64,000 nucleotides of DNA, taken from assembly GCF_002995495.1 (NCBI RefSeq), contig NZ_PVZV01000002.1, positions 310,001 to 374,000 on the forward strand. The letters are read 5' to 3'. The position numbers and the translations under genes were made by a program. The stretch comes from Actinocorallia populi. Lineage in GTDB: Bacteria; Actinomycetota; Actinomycetes; Streptosporangiales; Streptosporangiaceae. Positions 47,568 through 56,476 of the stretch are shown piece by piece (position 1 is the stretch's first letter; every line of letters begins with the position of its first letter). The notes under the pieces are model-generated. The model was not told the DNA's origin. It saw only the letters and a program-made list of their open reading frames with translations, and ran no database searches.

Positions 47568-48038
47568 GTGAACGCCGACGCGGAGGGCATTCCGGACGAT
47601 GAGCTGATCCGGGAGTTCGGGTTGCTGCTGAGCGCGACGACCCGGCTGGAACGCATCGCGGGGCGGGCGCTGGAGCGGCGCGCCGGCATCACCCACGTGA
47701 TGTTCGAGGTGATGCTGCGGCTGAGGGACGGGTGCCGGTCGATGAGCCATCTGGCGCAGGAGATGATCCTGACCAGCGGCGGCATGACGCGCCTGGTCGA
47801 CCGGATGGAGAAGGCGGGCCTGGTCGTGCGCGCCACCTCGCCGACCGACCGCAGGGTCCAGCACGCCTCCCTCACCGAGCAGGGGCGCGAGGCGCTGGAC
47901 AGGGCGATGCTGGTGCACGGCGAGGTGCTGCGGGAGTTCCTCGCCGGCCCGCTCACCGCCGAGCAGCGGGCCGTCCTGCGGGAGTCGCTGACCCGTCTGG
48001 AGGCCCGGGGGCGCAAGGAGCTGCCCTCCCTGGGCTGA
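47568..48038 (+). CDS. MarR-family transcriptional regulator
   Basis: 156 residues. Winged helix: HVMFEVMLRLRDG, HLAQEMILTSGGMTRLVDRMEKAGLV, wing TSPTDRRVQHASLTEQG, then dimerisation helices. The GTG at 47568 is preferred because the residues upstream are unrelated Arg/Pro-rich sequence. It lies 95 bp downstream of the mce operon on the same strand, so it could be co-transcribed and act on it, but its own promoter is equally possible. It converges with the WD40 kinase gene. Confidence 0.87.
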   Translation: MNADAEGIPDDELIREFGLLLSATTRLERIAGRALERRAGITHVMFEVMLRLRDGCRSMSHLAQEMILTSGGMTRLVDRMEKAGLVVRATSPTDRRVQHASLTEQGREALDRAMLVHGEVLREFLAGPLTAEQRAVLRESLTRLEARGRKELPSLG

Positions 48039-48044
48039 GCCCGC

Positions 48045-49868
48045 TCAGTCCATGCGCCACAGCAGCAGCTCCTGGTCGCTGCCGCCGGTGGCCAGCAGCC
48101 GCCCGTCGGGGCTGAACGCCAGCGCCTCGACCGAGCCGGAGTCGGTGGTCAGGGGGTCCCCGACCGCGACGTGGGCGGCGGTGTCCCACAACCGGACGGT
48201 GCCGTCCTCGCCGCCGCCGGCCAGCAGGCGCCCGTCGGGGCTGAACGCCAGGGACAGCACCCAGCCCTCGTGCTCGCGCAGGGGGGAGCCGACGGGGGCG
48301 AGGGTGGCGGCGTCCCAGAGCCGCACCGTCCGGTCGCTGCCGCAGCCGGCCAGCAGCCGCCCGTCCGGGCTGAACGCCACGCAGGCGACCGAGCCCCGGT
48401 GGTCCTGGATCGGCGGGCCGAAGGGGGCGTGGGCGGACATGTCCCACAACCGGATGGAGCCCTCGCTGCTGCTGCCGGCCAGCAGCCGCCCGTCGGGGCT
48501 GAACGCCACCGACAGGACCCAGCCCGAGTGCTCGAACACCGAGACGGGGGCGGGGCTGTTGAGGTCCCACACGCGGACGGTCCCGTCGGTGCCGCCGCTG
48601 GCCAGCAGCAGGCCGTCCGGGCTGAACGCCACGGAGCGGACCGCGTGGGTGTGGCCCCGCAACGGCTCGCCCGCGGGGGTGAGGGTCTCGGTGTCCCACA
48701 GGCGCACCGCGTGGTCGCCGCTGCTGGCCAGCAGGCGCCCGTCGGGGCTGAAGGCGACCGCGTCGACCATGGTGGCGTGGCCCGAGACGGGCGGCGCGGC
48801 CGGTGCGCGGCGCTCCAGGTCCCACAACCACATGGTGCCGTCGCTGTCGCCGCTGGCCAGCAGCCGCCCGTCGGGGCTGAACGCCACCGCGCGGATCACG
48901 CCGGCGTGGCCCTCCAGCGGAGGGCCGCAGGGCTCGGGCAGGAGGATGCAGTGGACGGTGGGGGAGGTGGTGGGCTCGAGCGGGGACGTCGACAGGGCGG
49001 TGGCCTGCCGGAGCGCGGAGGAGGTCCGGGGCGCCGGGACGGCAGGGCCCTGCGGGGCGGCGTCCCGCAGCAGGGCGGCGGCCTCCGCCGCGCTGGGCCG
49101 GGCGGCCGGGACGGGGTTCATCAGGGCCCGCAGGACGGGGGCCAGCCGGTCGGCGTTGCGGGGCGGCTCGTGCTCGGCGCGGCTGATGGCGAAGAGCAGC
49201 GCGGCGGTGTTGGGCGCCTGGAAGGGCGCGCGGCCCTCCACGGCGGTGTAGAGGGTGGCGCCCAGCGACCACAGGTCGGAGGCGGGGGTGGCGCTCTCGC
49301 CCCTGATCTGCTCGGGCGCCAGGTAGGCGGGGGTGCCCACGATGGTGCCGGTGGCGGTCAGCGCGGTGGAGGCGTCGTCGAGGGAGGCGATGCCGAAGTC
49401 GGTGAGGATCGACCGGCCCTCCTCCAGGAGGATGTTGCCGGGCTTGATGTCGCGGTGGACCACGCCCTGGGCGTGCGCGGCGGCCAGGGCCTCGGCCACG
49501 TGGGCGCCGATCCGGCCCGCCTCCTCGGGGGAGACGGGCCCGGCGGACTCCAGCAGCCCGGCCAGCGAGGGGCCGGGCACCAGGTCCATCACGATCCAGG
49601 GGAGGTCGTCCTCGTCACGGAACTGGTCGTAGACCGTGATGATGTTGGGGTGGCGGAGCCGCCCGGCGGCGCGGGCCTCGCGCTCCATCCGGGCGACCAG
49701 CACCTCGCGCTGGTGCGTTCCGGTGGCGGGCAGGCGGAGCTGCTTCAGCGCCACGTCGCGGCGCATGTGCTCGTCATGGGCGCGCCAGGCGACGCCCATG
49801 CTGCCCTCGCCCAGGGGGGTCAGAAGCCGGTAGCGTCCCGCCACCCTCTGGTCTTTTTCATACTGCAC
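48045..49868 (-). CDS. Ser/Thr protein kinase with C-terminal seven-repeat WD40 propeller
   Basis: 607 residues. Kinase domain (about 12-275): GEGSMGVAW loop, Lys42, HRDIKPGN (138-145), DFG (157-159), APEQIRG. A short linker with no TM helix precedes seven WD40 repeats (about 318-607), each with the near-identical block VAFSPDGRLLA and ending in LWD. The kinase is thus cytosolic, with the propeller as a docking or scaffold module. GTG at 49868 is preferred because TATGTG ends 6 nt upstream (leaderless); ATG at 49901 is an alternative. Partner unknown. Confidence 0.9.
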   Translation of the reverse strand: MQYEKDQRVAGRYRLLTPLGEGSMGVAWRAHDEHMRRDVALKQLRLPATGTHQREVLVARMEREARAAGRLRHPNIITVYDQFRDEDDLPWIVMDLVPGPSLAGLLESAGPVSPEEAGRIGAHVAEALAAAHAQGVVHRDIKPGNILLEEGRSILTDFGIASLDDASTALTATGTIVGTPAYLAPEQIRGESATPASDLWSLGATLYTAVEGRAPFQAPNTAALLFAISRAEHEPPRNADRLAPVLRALMNPVPAARPSAAEAAALLRDAAPQGPAVPAPRTSSALRQATALSTSPLEPTTSPTVHCILLPEPCGPPLEGHAGVIRAVAFSPDGRLLASGDSDGTMWLWDLERRAPAAPPVSGHATMVDAVAFSPDGRLLASSGDHAVRLWDTETLTPAGEPLRGHTHAVRSVAFSPDGLLLASGGTDGTVRVWDLNSPAPVSVFEHSGWVLSVAFSPDGRLLAGSSSEGSIRLWDMSAHAPFGPPIQDHRGSVACVAFSPDGRLLAGCGSDRTVRLWDAATLAPVGSPLREHEGWVLSLAFSPDGRLLAGGGEDGTVRLWDTAAHVAVGDPLTTDSGSVEALAFSPDGRLLATGGSDQELLLWRMD

Positions 49869-49930
49869 GGTAATCACATAAGCATATGAACGTGCGGTCA
49901 TGAATCGGCCATGCGGCGAGCGGTCGGCGG

Positions 49931-50539
49931 TCAGCGGCTGTAGAACTCCACGACCTGCTGCTCGTCGCAGATGATCGGGATCTCCCGGCGCTCGGGGAGC
50001 CGCTCCAGCCGGGCGAGCAGGTTCCCGGCGCGCACGTCCAGGTAGGGGGCCGGGACGGCGGGCGCGTAGCCGCCCTGCGCGGCGGTCTGGAAGGGGACCA
50101 TCGCGCGGCTCTTCTCGGCGACGGAGATGAAGTCGCCCGGACGCAGCCGGTAGGACGGGCGGTCGACGCGCCTGCCGTTCACCAGGATGTGGCGGTGCAC
50201 GACGAACTGGCGGGCCTGGTAGATGGTGCGGGCGAAGCCGGCGCGCAGCACCAGGGCGTCCAGCCGCCGCTCCAGGTCGATGATCAGCGCCTCGCCGGTC
50301 TTGCCCTCCACCTTGCGCGCCCGGTCGAAGGCGAGCCGCAGCTGCGCCTCGCGGATGTTGTACTGCGCGCGCAGCCGCTGCTTCTCCAGCAGCTGTGCCT
50401 TGTAGGGGGAGTCCTTCTTGCGGCCCCGGCCGTGCACGCCCGGCGGGTAGGGGCGGGCCTCGAAGTACTTCACGCACTTGGGCGTGAGCGGGATGCCCAG
50501 GGCGCGGGAGAGCTTCGCCTTCGGCCGGGGGTTGTTCAT
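49931..50539 (-). CDS. rpsD: 30S ribosomal protein S4
   Basis: 202 residues. It nucleates 16S rRNA 5'-domain assembly. Typical actinobacterial S4: [64 protein letters not shown] (S4 RNA-binding domain) and a final [15 protein letters not shown]. The four-Cys zinc cluster of some S4 proteins is absent. It stands alone rather than in the rpsM-rpsK-rpoA operon. Two overlapping iron-box-like sequences lie just upstream, shared with the divergent DUF2470 gene. Whether a second rpsD exists elsewhere cannot be seen. Confidence 0.94.
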   Translation of the reverse strand: MNNPRPKAKLSRALGIPLTPKCVKYFEARPYPPGVHGRGRKKDSPYKAQLLEKQRLRAQYNIREAQLRLAFDRARKVEGKTGEALIIDLERRLDALVLRAGFARTIYQARQFVVHRHILVNGRRVDRPSYRLRPGDFISVAEKSRAMVPFQTAAQGGYAPAVPAPYLDVRAGNLLARLERLPERREIPIICDEQQVVEFYSR

Positions 50540-50554
50540 GGTGCTCCTTCGTGA

Positions 50555-50588
50555 TTAGGTATGCCTAAGTAAGGCTAGCCTAACCTAA
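50555..50588. promoter_or_regulatory. Two overlapping iron boxes (DtxR/IdeR/DmdR type)
   Basis: On the minus strand, the complement of 50570-50588 matches the actinobacterial iron-box consensus TTAGGTTAGGCTAACCTAA at 17 of 19 positions. A second, weaker box (13 of 19 in its best register, about 50555-50573) overlaps it. They lie between divergent rpsD (start 50539) and the DUF2470 gene (start 50630), suggesting Fe-dependent repression of one or both. Confidence 0.78.
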
Positions 50589-50629
50589 AACGGCGGCCGC
50601 CTTCCGCCCCCGTCACAGGAGGACCACCG

Positions 50630-51403
50630 GTGATCTGCAGACCTGGACCCGCCGAGCGGGCACGCACCCTCGCCTACGGCGTCGCCGGCGGTTCGCTGAC
50701 CGCGCTGGAGCTCCCCGAGGAGCTCGTCACCGCGCACGTGGCCGGCCCCGACGGCGCGCCGCTGCTGCTCATGCCCGTCTCGTCCCCGGTGGTGCAGAAC
50801 CTGGAGCACGCCGCGGACCTGCCCGTCACGTTCCAGATCACCGACCTGGCGCCGGTGCCGCTGGCCGACCGGGTGCGCGGCACGGCCTGGCTGCACGGCT
50901 GGGTGACCGAGGTGCCGCTGGAGACCCGGCGCGAGGCCGCCGTCCGGCTCTCGCGGCTGCACCCCCGCCCCGACCTGCTCGACGTCGGGGTGCGCATCCC
51001 GCTCTCCGGCGAGGAGCCGGAGTGGACGATCCTGTCCCTGGAGGTCGCCGAGGTGCACCTGCAGGACACGTGGGGCGACTCCGTCATCGAGCCCGAGGAC
51101 TACGCGGCCGCCGTCCCCGACCCGTTCGTCGCGGTGGAGCCCTCCCTCGTCTCCCACCTGGACGCCCACCACCGCGAGGAGCTGGAGGCGCTGTTCCGCC
51201 ACCGCTTCGGCGACGTCTCCCCGACCCCGTCGGTACGGGCCGTCGGCCTGGACCGCTTCGGCCTCCGCGTCCGCTGCTCGGTCCCCGGCGGCCCCGCCCC
51301 CTTCGACCTTCGCTTCTCCTTCCCCGAACCCGCCGCGGACATGGACGCGCTCCGCCGCGCCTACCGCCACCTCTTCCGCAACGCCCGCCACACCGCGGCC
51401 TGA
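50630..51403 (+). CDS. DUF2470 / haem-iron-utilisation (HugZ-like) protein
   Basis: 257 residues. The N-terminal part resembles the PNP-oxidase-like split barrel of haem-utilisation proteins. The C-terminal part (HLDAHHREELEALFRHRFG and RAVGLDRFGLRVRCS) is the DUF2470 domain that often accompanies HugZ-type haem-degrading or haem-binding proteins. GTG at 50630 with AGGAGG 7 nt upstream. The iron boxes 42 bp upstream support a role in iron or haem acquisition. Enzymatic activity not assignable. Confidence 0.78.
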   Translation: MICRPGPAERARTLAYGVAGGSLTALELPEELVTAHVAGPDGAPLLLMPVSSPVVQNLEHAADLPVTFQITDLAPVPLADRVRGTAWLHGWVTEVPLETRREAAVRLSRLHPRPDLLDVGVRIPLSGEEPEWTILSLEVAEVHLQDTWGDSVIEPEDYAAAVPDPFVAVEPSLVSHLDAHHREELEALFRHRFGDVSPTPSVRAVGLDRFGLRVRCSVPGGPAPFDLRFSFPEPAADMDALRRAYRHLFRNARHTAA

Positions 51404-51422
51404 CCCGCCGCACGGCGGTCAG
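51400..51422. terminator. Compact dyad between convergent genes
   Basis: CTGACcCGCCG-CA-CGGCGgTCAG-type hairpin overlapping the stop codons of the DUF2470 gene and the minus-strand ThDP enzyme gene. Confidence 0.45.
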
Positions 51423-53125
51423 TCGTGGAGGCGGGACTCGAGGGTCTCGGTGAGGCCGGCTATGAGGCCCTTGGGGGAAGGGCTGTAGTGGGGGGCGGGG
51501 GAGCGGGAGATGCGGGCGTCGATGAGGGTGGGACGGGATGAGGCCAGGGCGGTGCCGAAGGCGTCCTTGAAGTCCGCGAGGGTCTCGGCGGTGTGGGCCT
51601 CGGCGCCGCAGGCGCGGGCGTAGGCGGCGAAATCGGGGTTCTGGAACTCCACCAGGGCCGTCTCCTGGTGTTCGAAGAGCTGGGCGAGTTTGACGAGCTT
51701 GTACTCGTGGTCGTTGAAGACGACCCACACGACGGGGATCTCGTGCTCGACGGCGGTCATCAGCTCGAAGCCGCCCATCGTGTAGCAGCCGTCGCCGCAG
51801 CCGACGACGACCGTGCGGTCGGGGTGGGCGAGCTTGACGCCGATGGCCCCGTTGACGTGCGCGGACATCGCGCCGAACGCGTCGGCCTTGCGGAAGCGCT
51901 GGTCGTCGCGCAGCTCCGCGTGGTAGCCCAGCCAGGACGCGTGGGCGCCGGAGTCGGCGAGCAGGACGGCGCGGGGCGGCAGCATCCGGCCGATCTCCCG
52001 GGCGAGCTCACCCGGATGGATCTTGTCGGTGACGTGGACGATGGGCCAGGCGTCCCAGTCGCGGCCGCGCACCCGGGCGCGCGGCACCTCGCCGACCCTG
52101 CGCTCCAGCGCCTCGGTGATGGCGGCCACCGCCGGGCGCGCGTCCGACAGGAGCGTGCGGTCGGGCTTGTAGGCCTTGTGGAACTCGGCCTCCGCGATGT
52201 TGACGTACAGGAGCACCTTGCCGTCGAAGAGGTCCTCGCGGTAGTCGAACGTGGCGTGCTGGCCGAGGGAGCTGCCGACGCACAGCACCACGTCGGCCTC
52301 CCGGAACGCCTTCCAGGCCGAGGAGTGGCCGCTGTCGGCGAAGACGCCCGCCGCCAGCGGGTGCCGCTCCGGGACGATGCCCTTGCCGTCGAGCGTGGTC
52401 AGCAGCGGGAACTGGAACCGCTCGACCAGCCGCCCGATCTCCGGCCCCGCCCCGCTGCGGACCGCGCCGAACCCCGCGAGCACCACCACGCGCCTCCGCT
52501 CGGCGACGGCGTCCGCCAGCACCCGCGCGATCTCCTCGACCTGCGCCGGATCGGGCAGGACGGGCGCGACGTCGAGCCGCACGGGCCGGGCGCCGCGGAT
52601 CTTCACGCCCCGCTCGTCCAGGTCCCGGGGGACGTGGACGTGCACCGGTCCCGGCCGCCCCGCGAAGGCGAGGTTGACGGCCTCCTCCAGCACGTCGAAC
52701 ACCTGGCCCGGGTCGTCGATGAGGAAGGACGCCTTGGTGGTGGCCGCGAACATCGCCCGGGAGTCCGGCGTCCCGCCCCGTCCCGACGTCTCGTTGAGCG
52801 CGCCCCACCCCTGGAATCTGCGGTCGGCGTACCCCGAGACGGCCAGGACGGGGTAGCACCCGGCCAGCGCGGTCGCCAGCCCGGAGAAGAGGTTGAACGC
52901 GCCCGGCCCGGCCGAGGCGAAGCAGAATCCCGGCTTCCCGCTGTACATCGCGTACCCGCAGGCCATGAAGGAGGCGGCCTGCTCGTTGCGGGTGATGACC
53001 GTCCGGATCCGGGCGGAGTGCTTCAGCGCCAGCATCAGGCCGGAGATGCCCTCTCCCGCCCCGCCGAAGGCGGCGTCCACCCCGACGTCCTCGAGCGCCC
53101 GGACGACGGCCTCGTAGATCCGCAT
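51419..53125 (-). CDS. Thiamine-diphosphate-dependent lyase/decarboxylase-like enzyme (acetolactate-synthase superfamily)
   Basis: 568 residues with three-domain ThDP architecture: an N-terminal Pyr domain with catalytic Glu48 in ITRNEQAASFMA, a central domain, and a C-terminal PP domain with the ThDP/Mg motif GDGCYTMGGFELMTA ending in VFND. The superfamily includes acetolactate synthase, oxalyl-CoA decarboxylase and 2-hydroxyacyl-CoA lyase. Starting 15 bp after the alpha-dioxygenase fusion gene on the same strand, it is a good candidate for processing 2-hydroxy or 2-oxo fatty-acid derivatives, as 2-hydroxyacyl-CoA lyase does in eukaryotic alpha-oxidation. That link is inference. Confidence 0.87.
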   Translation of the reverse strand: MRIYEAVVRALEDVGVDAAFGGAGEGISGLMLALKHSARIRTVITRNEQAASFMACGYAMYSGKPGFCFASAGPGAFNLFSGLATALAGCYPVLAVSGYADRRFQGWGALNETSGRGGTPDSRAMFAATTKASFLIDDPGQVFDVLEEAVNLAFAGRPGPVHVHVPRDLDERGVKIRGARPVRLDVAPVLPDPAQVEEIARVLADAVAERRRVVVLAGFGAVRSGAGPEIGRLVERFQFPLLTTLDGKGIVPERHPLAAGVFADSGHSSAWKAFREADVVLCVGSSLGQHATFDYREDLFDGKVLLYVNIAEAEFHKAYKPDRTLLSDARPAVAAITEALERRVGEVPRARVRGRDWDAWPIVHVTDKIHPGELAREIGRMLPPRAVLLADSGAHASWLGYHAELRDDQRFRKADAFGAMSAHVNGAIGVKLAHPDRTVVVGCGDGCYTMGGFELMTAVEHEIPVVWVVFNDHEYKLVKLAQLFEHQETALVEFQNPDFAAYARACGAEAHTAETLADFKDAFGTALASSRPTLIDARISRSPAPHYSPSPKGLIAGLTETLESRLHD

Positions 53126-53140
53126 GCTCCGCCTCCCGGC

Positions 53141-56071
53141 TCAGGCGAGTCCGAGGACTCCGGGCGGCGGCTCCTCGGGAAGCGCGGCGCGCCACGGCGC
53201 GAAGGCGCTCGCCTCCCTGGGCAGGAAGGCCGCCAGGTCCGGGCAGTGCCGCAGCAGGACGCTGCTCATGCCGTTGCGGGCGATCCAGTCCATGCCGAGC
53301 GGCGTGTAGATCTCGGGCCGGAAGTCCACGGTCAGGAACCTGTCGCTCTGCAGCCGCCGGGTGGCCATGAGGAGGAAGACGCGGAAGGCCGTGTCGCTGA
53401 AGCCGAACCCCTCCGGCGGGGTCTCGGCGAACAGGCCCACCATCGTGTCGACCTCGTCGACCGTCCGGTAGACCTCCTTGAGCCGCGCCGCGGTCTCCGG
53501 GTCGGCGGAGATCTCCTCGAAGCGGCGGACGCGCGGCTTGTGCAGACCCGAGCGGAAGTCGTTGTAGCGCGGGACGCCGCGCCGCCGGTCGCGCACGAGG
53601 TCGACCACCGACAGGTCGATGATCTCGCCCTCCCGCTCCAGCCGCTGGAGCGACGTCGGGTAGTTGTGCAGGGCGATCGCGCCCGGGTGGGCGACGCCGA
53701 ACGAGTAGAGCGCGTTGGCCAGGCCCGTCCGGCGCAGCACGTCCTCGGCCGCGGGACCCAGGAGGCCCTCGAGGCCCAGGGACCCCAGGGAGCGCCCGGT
53801 GCGGTGGTCGGCGAACTCGTAGTCGTCGGGGATCAGCGGGTGCATCCGGTAGACGGTGACGAACTCCTCGGTGAGGGAGTACGGCACGCCGTGGTGGTCG
53901 GGAAGGGTCCCGGGGATACCGGTGAGCGCGTGCGCGTCGGCCAGCCACAGGCCCAGCCGGGTCGGCCGGTCGCTCGGCGGACCCGACCAGTTGGCGTTCA
54001 TGCCGACGTCGAGCGCCTCGGTGGCGAGGATCGCCGGGGTCCACTCCACCGTGTGGATCTTGGCGATGAGCGCGGAGACGACGAGGCGCGCCGTGTGGTA
54101 GACCTGCTCCTCCTGCATGCGCGGGTACTCGGTGCGCAGCGCCTCGCACACCGTGTTGTGCTCGCGGGCGAAGAGCGTGTGCATGAGGCTGAGCCCCAGC
54201 CACCAGTTCTCCCGGAAGCCGGTGATCGGGACGCCGTCGGGGCCGAGCGGCAGGTGCCCGTCCTCCAGGCGCAGCCCCGCGCCGCCGTCGGGGTCGCGCA
54301 GCGACATGGCGACGGTCTCGTCGCCGCCGTAGACCTCCGAGCCGTCCCACCAGTGGGAGGCGGTGTTGGCGAACAGGATCGGCGGCTCGCCGCCGGCGGG
54401 CACCACGCCGTGGTTCTCGGCGAAGCGCATCACCCGTTCGGGCGACCCGCCCGGGAGGTTGGACCAGGTCATGCCGTACGGCAGCGGCACCTCGACGTTC
54501 CTGGTGCCGACGGGGTAGCGCCGGTGGTTGACCCAGTCGTGCACCTGGAACTGGATCCACGAGGCGGCCAGCAGGTTGAGGGTGCGGGCGGGGAGGAAGT
54601 TCCGCCGGTGCAGCAGCGTCCTGCTGACGGTCACCGGGTTGGGCACGTCGAACAGGCTCGGCCGGTAGACGGGCGGCATGTTGCGGCCGAAGGCCGAGCC
54701 GAGGGAGCCCATCATCGGCTCGGAAAGGTCGTTGTAGGAGCCGTCGAAGCTGCGCCGTACGATCAGTTCCTCGTCGATGGAGGGTGGCAGCTGGCGGGGT
54801 TCGGGGGGAGCCTCGCGGACCTCGGTGTCGATGAGGTCGTACCGGCGCAGCCTCTCCCGGAGGGCGATGAGGTTGAGCAGGCCCAGCCGGGTCGGCAGCC
54901 GGTGCCAGGGGACGGTCCGGTTGACGGTGCGGAACCCCCGGTCCAGGATCCGGACGGCGACGGTGTTGCGCCTGGGCACGGGCGTGACGAAGCGGTGGCC
55001 CCTGCGGTGGGCGCCGGCCGCCTCGTAGGCGGCTTTGCGGGCGCGGTTGACGTTGCCGAGAGGGCGGAACTCGTCGGTGGTGTTCCACGGGTCGAAGGCG
55101 AGTCCGTCGATGCGCAGGGCCGCGGCGCGCCCCTCCGCGGAGGCGACGTTCTGGCGCGGGATGGTCAGGGTCGCGACGGGGACGGACGGGGAGTCCTTCC
55201 ACGCGGTCGCGCCGTTCTCGACGGGCGTGCGCTCGGCGTCCCGGTACCGCTGGACGCACAGTTCGAAGACGACGTCGCCCTGGGCGAGCCGCGCGGCCAT
55301 CTCGTGGCTCAGGTAGTCGGGGTCGTTCAGCGCGGGGGAGGGGCCCTGGGGTGCTCCGGCGGCGCGGCGCAGGTGGAAGCGCACCGGCCCGGCCCCGCCC
55401 CACAACATCGCGCCGCGGCTCCAGTACGTCTCCAGCGCGAGGCTGCGCACGGTGCGCCCGGTGCCGGTCTTGATGTTGCGCCGCATCCGCGCGGCGGCAC
55501 GGCGGCCGACCTTCCCGGGAAGCTTGACGTACAGCCCTATGCCCTTGCGCAGGGGGGTGTCGGCGCCCGCCATGGCCTGCGCGAAGGCGACGAACTCGCG
55601 CGCGTTCGCGGCGTGGGAGACCGGATGGTTCGTCATGAGGAGGTCGTGCGCCTCCTCCTGGCCCACCTGGATCCGCAGGGCCACCCCGCGCAGGTCGGGC
55701 GCGGAGTCCGGCTGCCGGAGCCCGCTGGCGTTGGAGAACCGCGCGATGACCGGGTATTCGGCTCCGGGCCTGGCGAAACCGACCCGCAGATCCGCCGGAA
55801 GGTCGGAGTGGAACCGCAGCGAGGCGTTCTCCACCCCGAGCAGCCCCTTGGCGTGGAACGCCCGGTCGACGCTCCGCGCCCCGCTCCGCTTCCTGGTCTT
55901 CAGCTGGACCAGCATGAGATCGCGCGCGAGCTTCTCGAAGAGCCTCCGCTCCAGTTCGGGGTTGCCCCCGGCGTACCGCTCGTACCGCTCGCCGGCCCGG
56001 GGCGCCGCCGCGGGAGCCGCCGCCGTGGTCGTCTCGCGGGCGGAACGCGTCCGCTGCTCGGTCTCGTACAT
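53141..56071 (-). CDS. Fusion of catalase-related haem domain and fatty-acid alpha-dioxygenase
   Basis: 976 residues. Residues about 35-365 form a catalase-related domain: distal His73 in RAFHAKG, Asn148 in LLMTNHPVSH, DLRGVALRI, and the haem-Tyr motif RKAAY (R345-Y349), as in catalase-like allene oxide synthases. Residues about 420-976 match plant-type alpha-dioxygenase and cyclooxygenase-like enzymes: distal His511 (SWIQFQVHDW), catalytic Tyr741 and proximal His744 in VYRMHPLIPD, VPRYNDFR and MATRRLQSDRF. The expected products are 2-hydroperoxy fatty acids, which the first domain could rearrange or reduce. ATG at 56071 follows GGAG. It is operonic with the ThDP enzyme and divergent from another haem peroxidase. 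Confidence 0.9.
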   Translation of the reverse strand: MYETEQRTRSARETTTAAAPAAAPRAGERYERYAGGNPELERRLFEKLARDLMLVQLKTRKRSGARSVDRAFHAKGLLGVENASLRFHSDLPADLRVGFARPGAEYPVIARFSNASGLRQPDSAPDLRGVALRIQVGQEEAHDLLMTNHPVSHAANAREFVAFAQAMAGADTPLRKGIGLYVKLPGKVGRRAAARMRRNIKTGTGRTVRSLALETYWSRGAMLWGGAGPVRFHLRRAAGAPQGPSPALNDPDYLSHEMAARLAQGDVVFELCVQRYRDAERTPVENGATAWKDSPSVPVATLTIPRQNVASAEGRAAALRIDGLAFDPWNTTDEFRPLGNVNRARKAAYEAAGAHRRGHRFVTPVPRRNTVAVRILDRGFRTVNRTVPWHRLPTRLGLLNLIALRERLRRYDLIDTEVREAPPEPRQLPPSIDEELIVRRSFDGSYNDLSEPMMGSLGSAFGRNMPPVYRPSLFDVPNPVTVSRTLLHRRNFLPARTLNLLAASWIQFQVHDWVNHRRYPVGTRNVEVPLPYGMTWSNLPGGSPERVMRFAENHGVVPAGGEPPILFANTASHWWDGSEVYGGDETVAMSLRDPDGGAGLRLEDGHLPLGPDGVPITGFRENWWLGLSLMHTLFAREHNTVCEALRTEYPRMQEEQVYHTARLVVSALIAKIHTVEWTPAILATEALDVGMNANWSGPPSDRPTRLGLWLADAHALTGIPGTLPDHHGVPYSLTEEFVTVYRMHPLIPDDYEFADHRTGRSLGSLGLEGLLGPAAEDVLRRTGLANALYSFGVAHPGAIALHNYPTSLQRLEREGEIIDLSVVDLVRDRRRGVPRYNDFRSGLHKPRVRRFEEISADPETAARLKEVYRTVDEVDTMVGLFAETPPEGFGFSDTAFRVFLLMATRRLQSDRFLTVDFRPEIYTPLGMDWIARNGMSSVLLRHCPDLAAFLPREASAFAPWRAALPEEPPPGVLGLA

Positions 56072-56476
56072 GGACTCTCCTACCGGTGTCGCCCATCCTG
56101 CGGAAATCCGGCGATCGCCGGTTGAACACCCGATAGGAGAGTTCCCGCGCGTTCCTCCAGCACCCTGTACGGAGCACAAAATCTAGGCAGAGACCGGACA
56201 ACCGGTGGCGGTCGCGTATGCTCCGGCCGGTTCACGGGAGGCTGGGGAATCCATTCCATATAAATCTGGCGTAATGGACATAGCGCACAATTATTCGTGC
56301 CGAATCTTTGCATGGGTGTGCACATTCTCGGGAACGATGGAGCAGTGAGAGGGTGCCGGGGAATTGCAGGTCGCCCACATTCTGGCTTATGGGGAAAATC
56401 AGACTTTGCATTTCGTTGTTCCGGCGGAGGCCCGCGGTCCGAACGCAAAGCGGTGCGAACGAGGAGAGGTGCCCTG
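56072..56476. promoter_or_regulatory. AT-richer divergent regulatory region between two haem-peroxidase genes
   Basis: 405 bp of clearly lower GC than the flanking genes. It contains GGAAT-CC-ATTCC (about 56243), CATATAAATCTGG, an 8-bp palindrome TGTGCACA (about 56317) and several AT-rich hexamers. No convincing gene lies here: the plus-strand frame upstream of 56477 is low quality. It is a probable shared promoter/operator for the divergent dioxygenase fusion and peroxidase genes. Confidence 0.5.

Noticed and set aside
53141-56071. Two separate genes (catalase-like and dioxygenase) joined by a sequencing error
   Set aside because: The frame is continuous through the linker (about residues 365-420) with normal composition and no internal RBS/start pair, so a genuine fusion is the simpler reading.
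51593-56125. A 1510-codon plus-strand open frame (and a 1397-codon minus-strand frame) over the ThDP/dioxygenase genes
   Set aside because: Composition is extreme Gly/Arg/Val/Glu noise with no domain. Both are shadow frames of the two real minus-strand genes, which have complete catalytic motifs.
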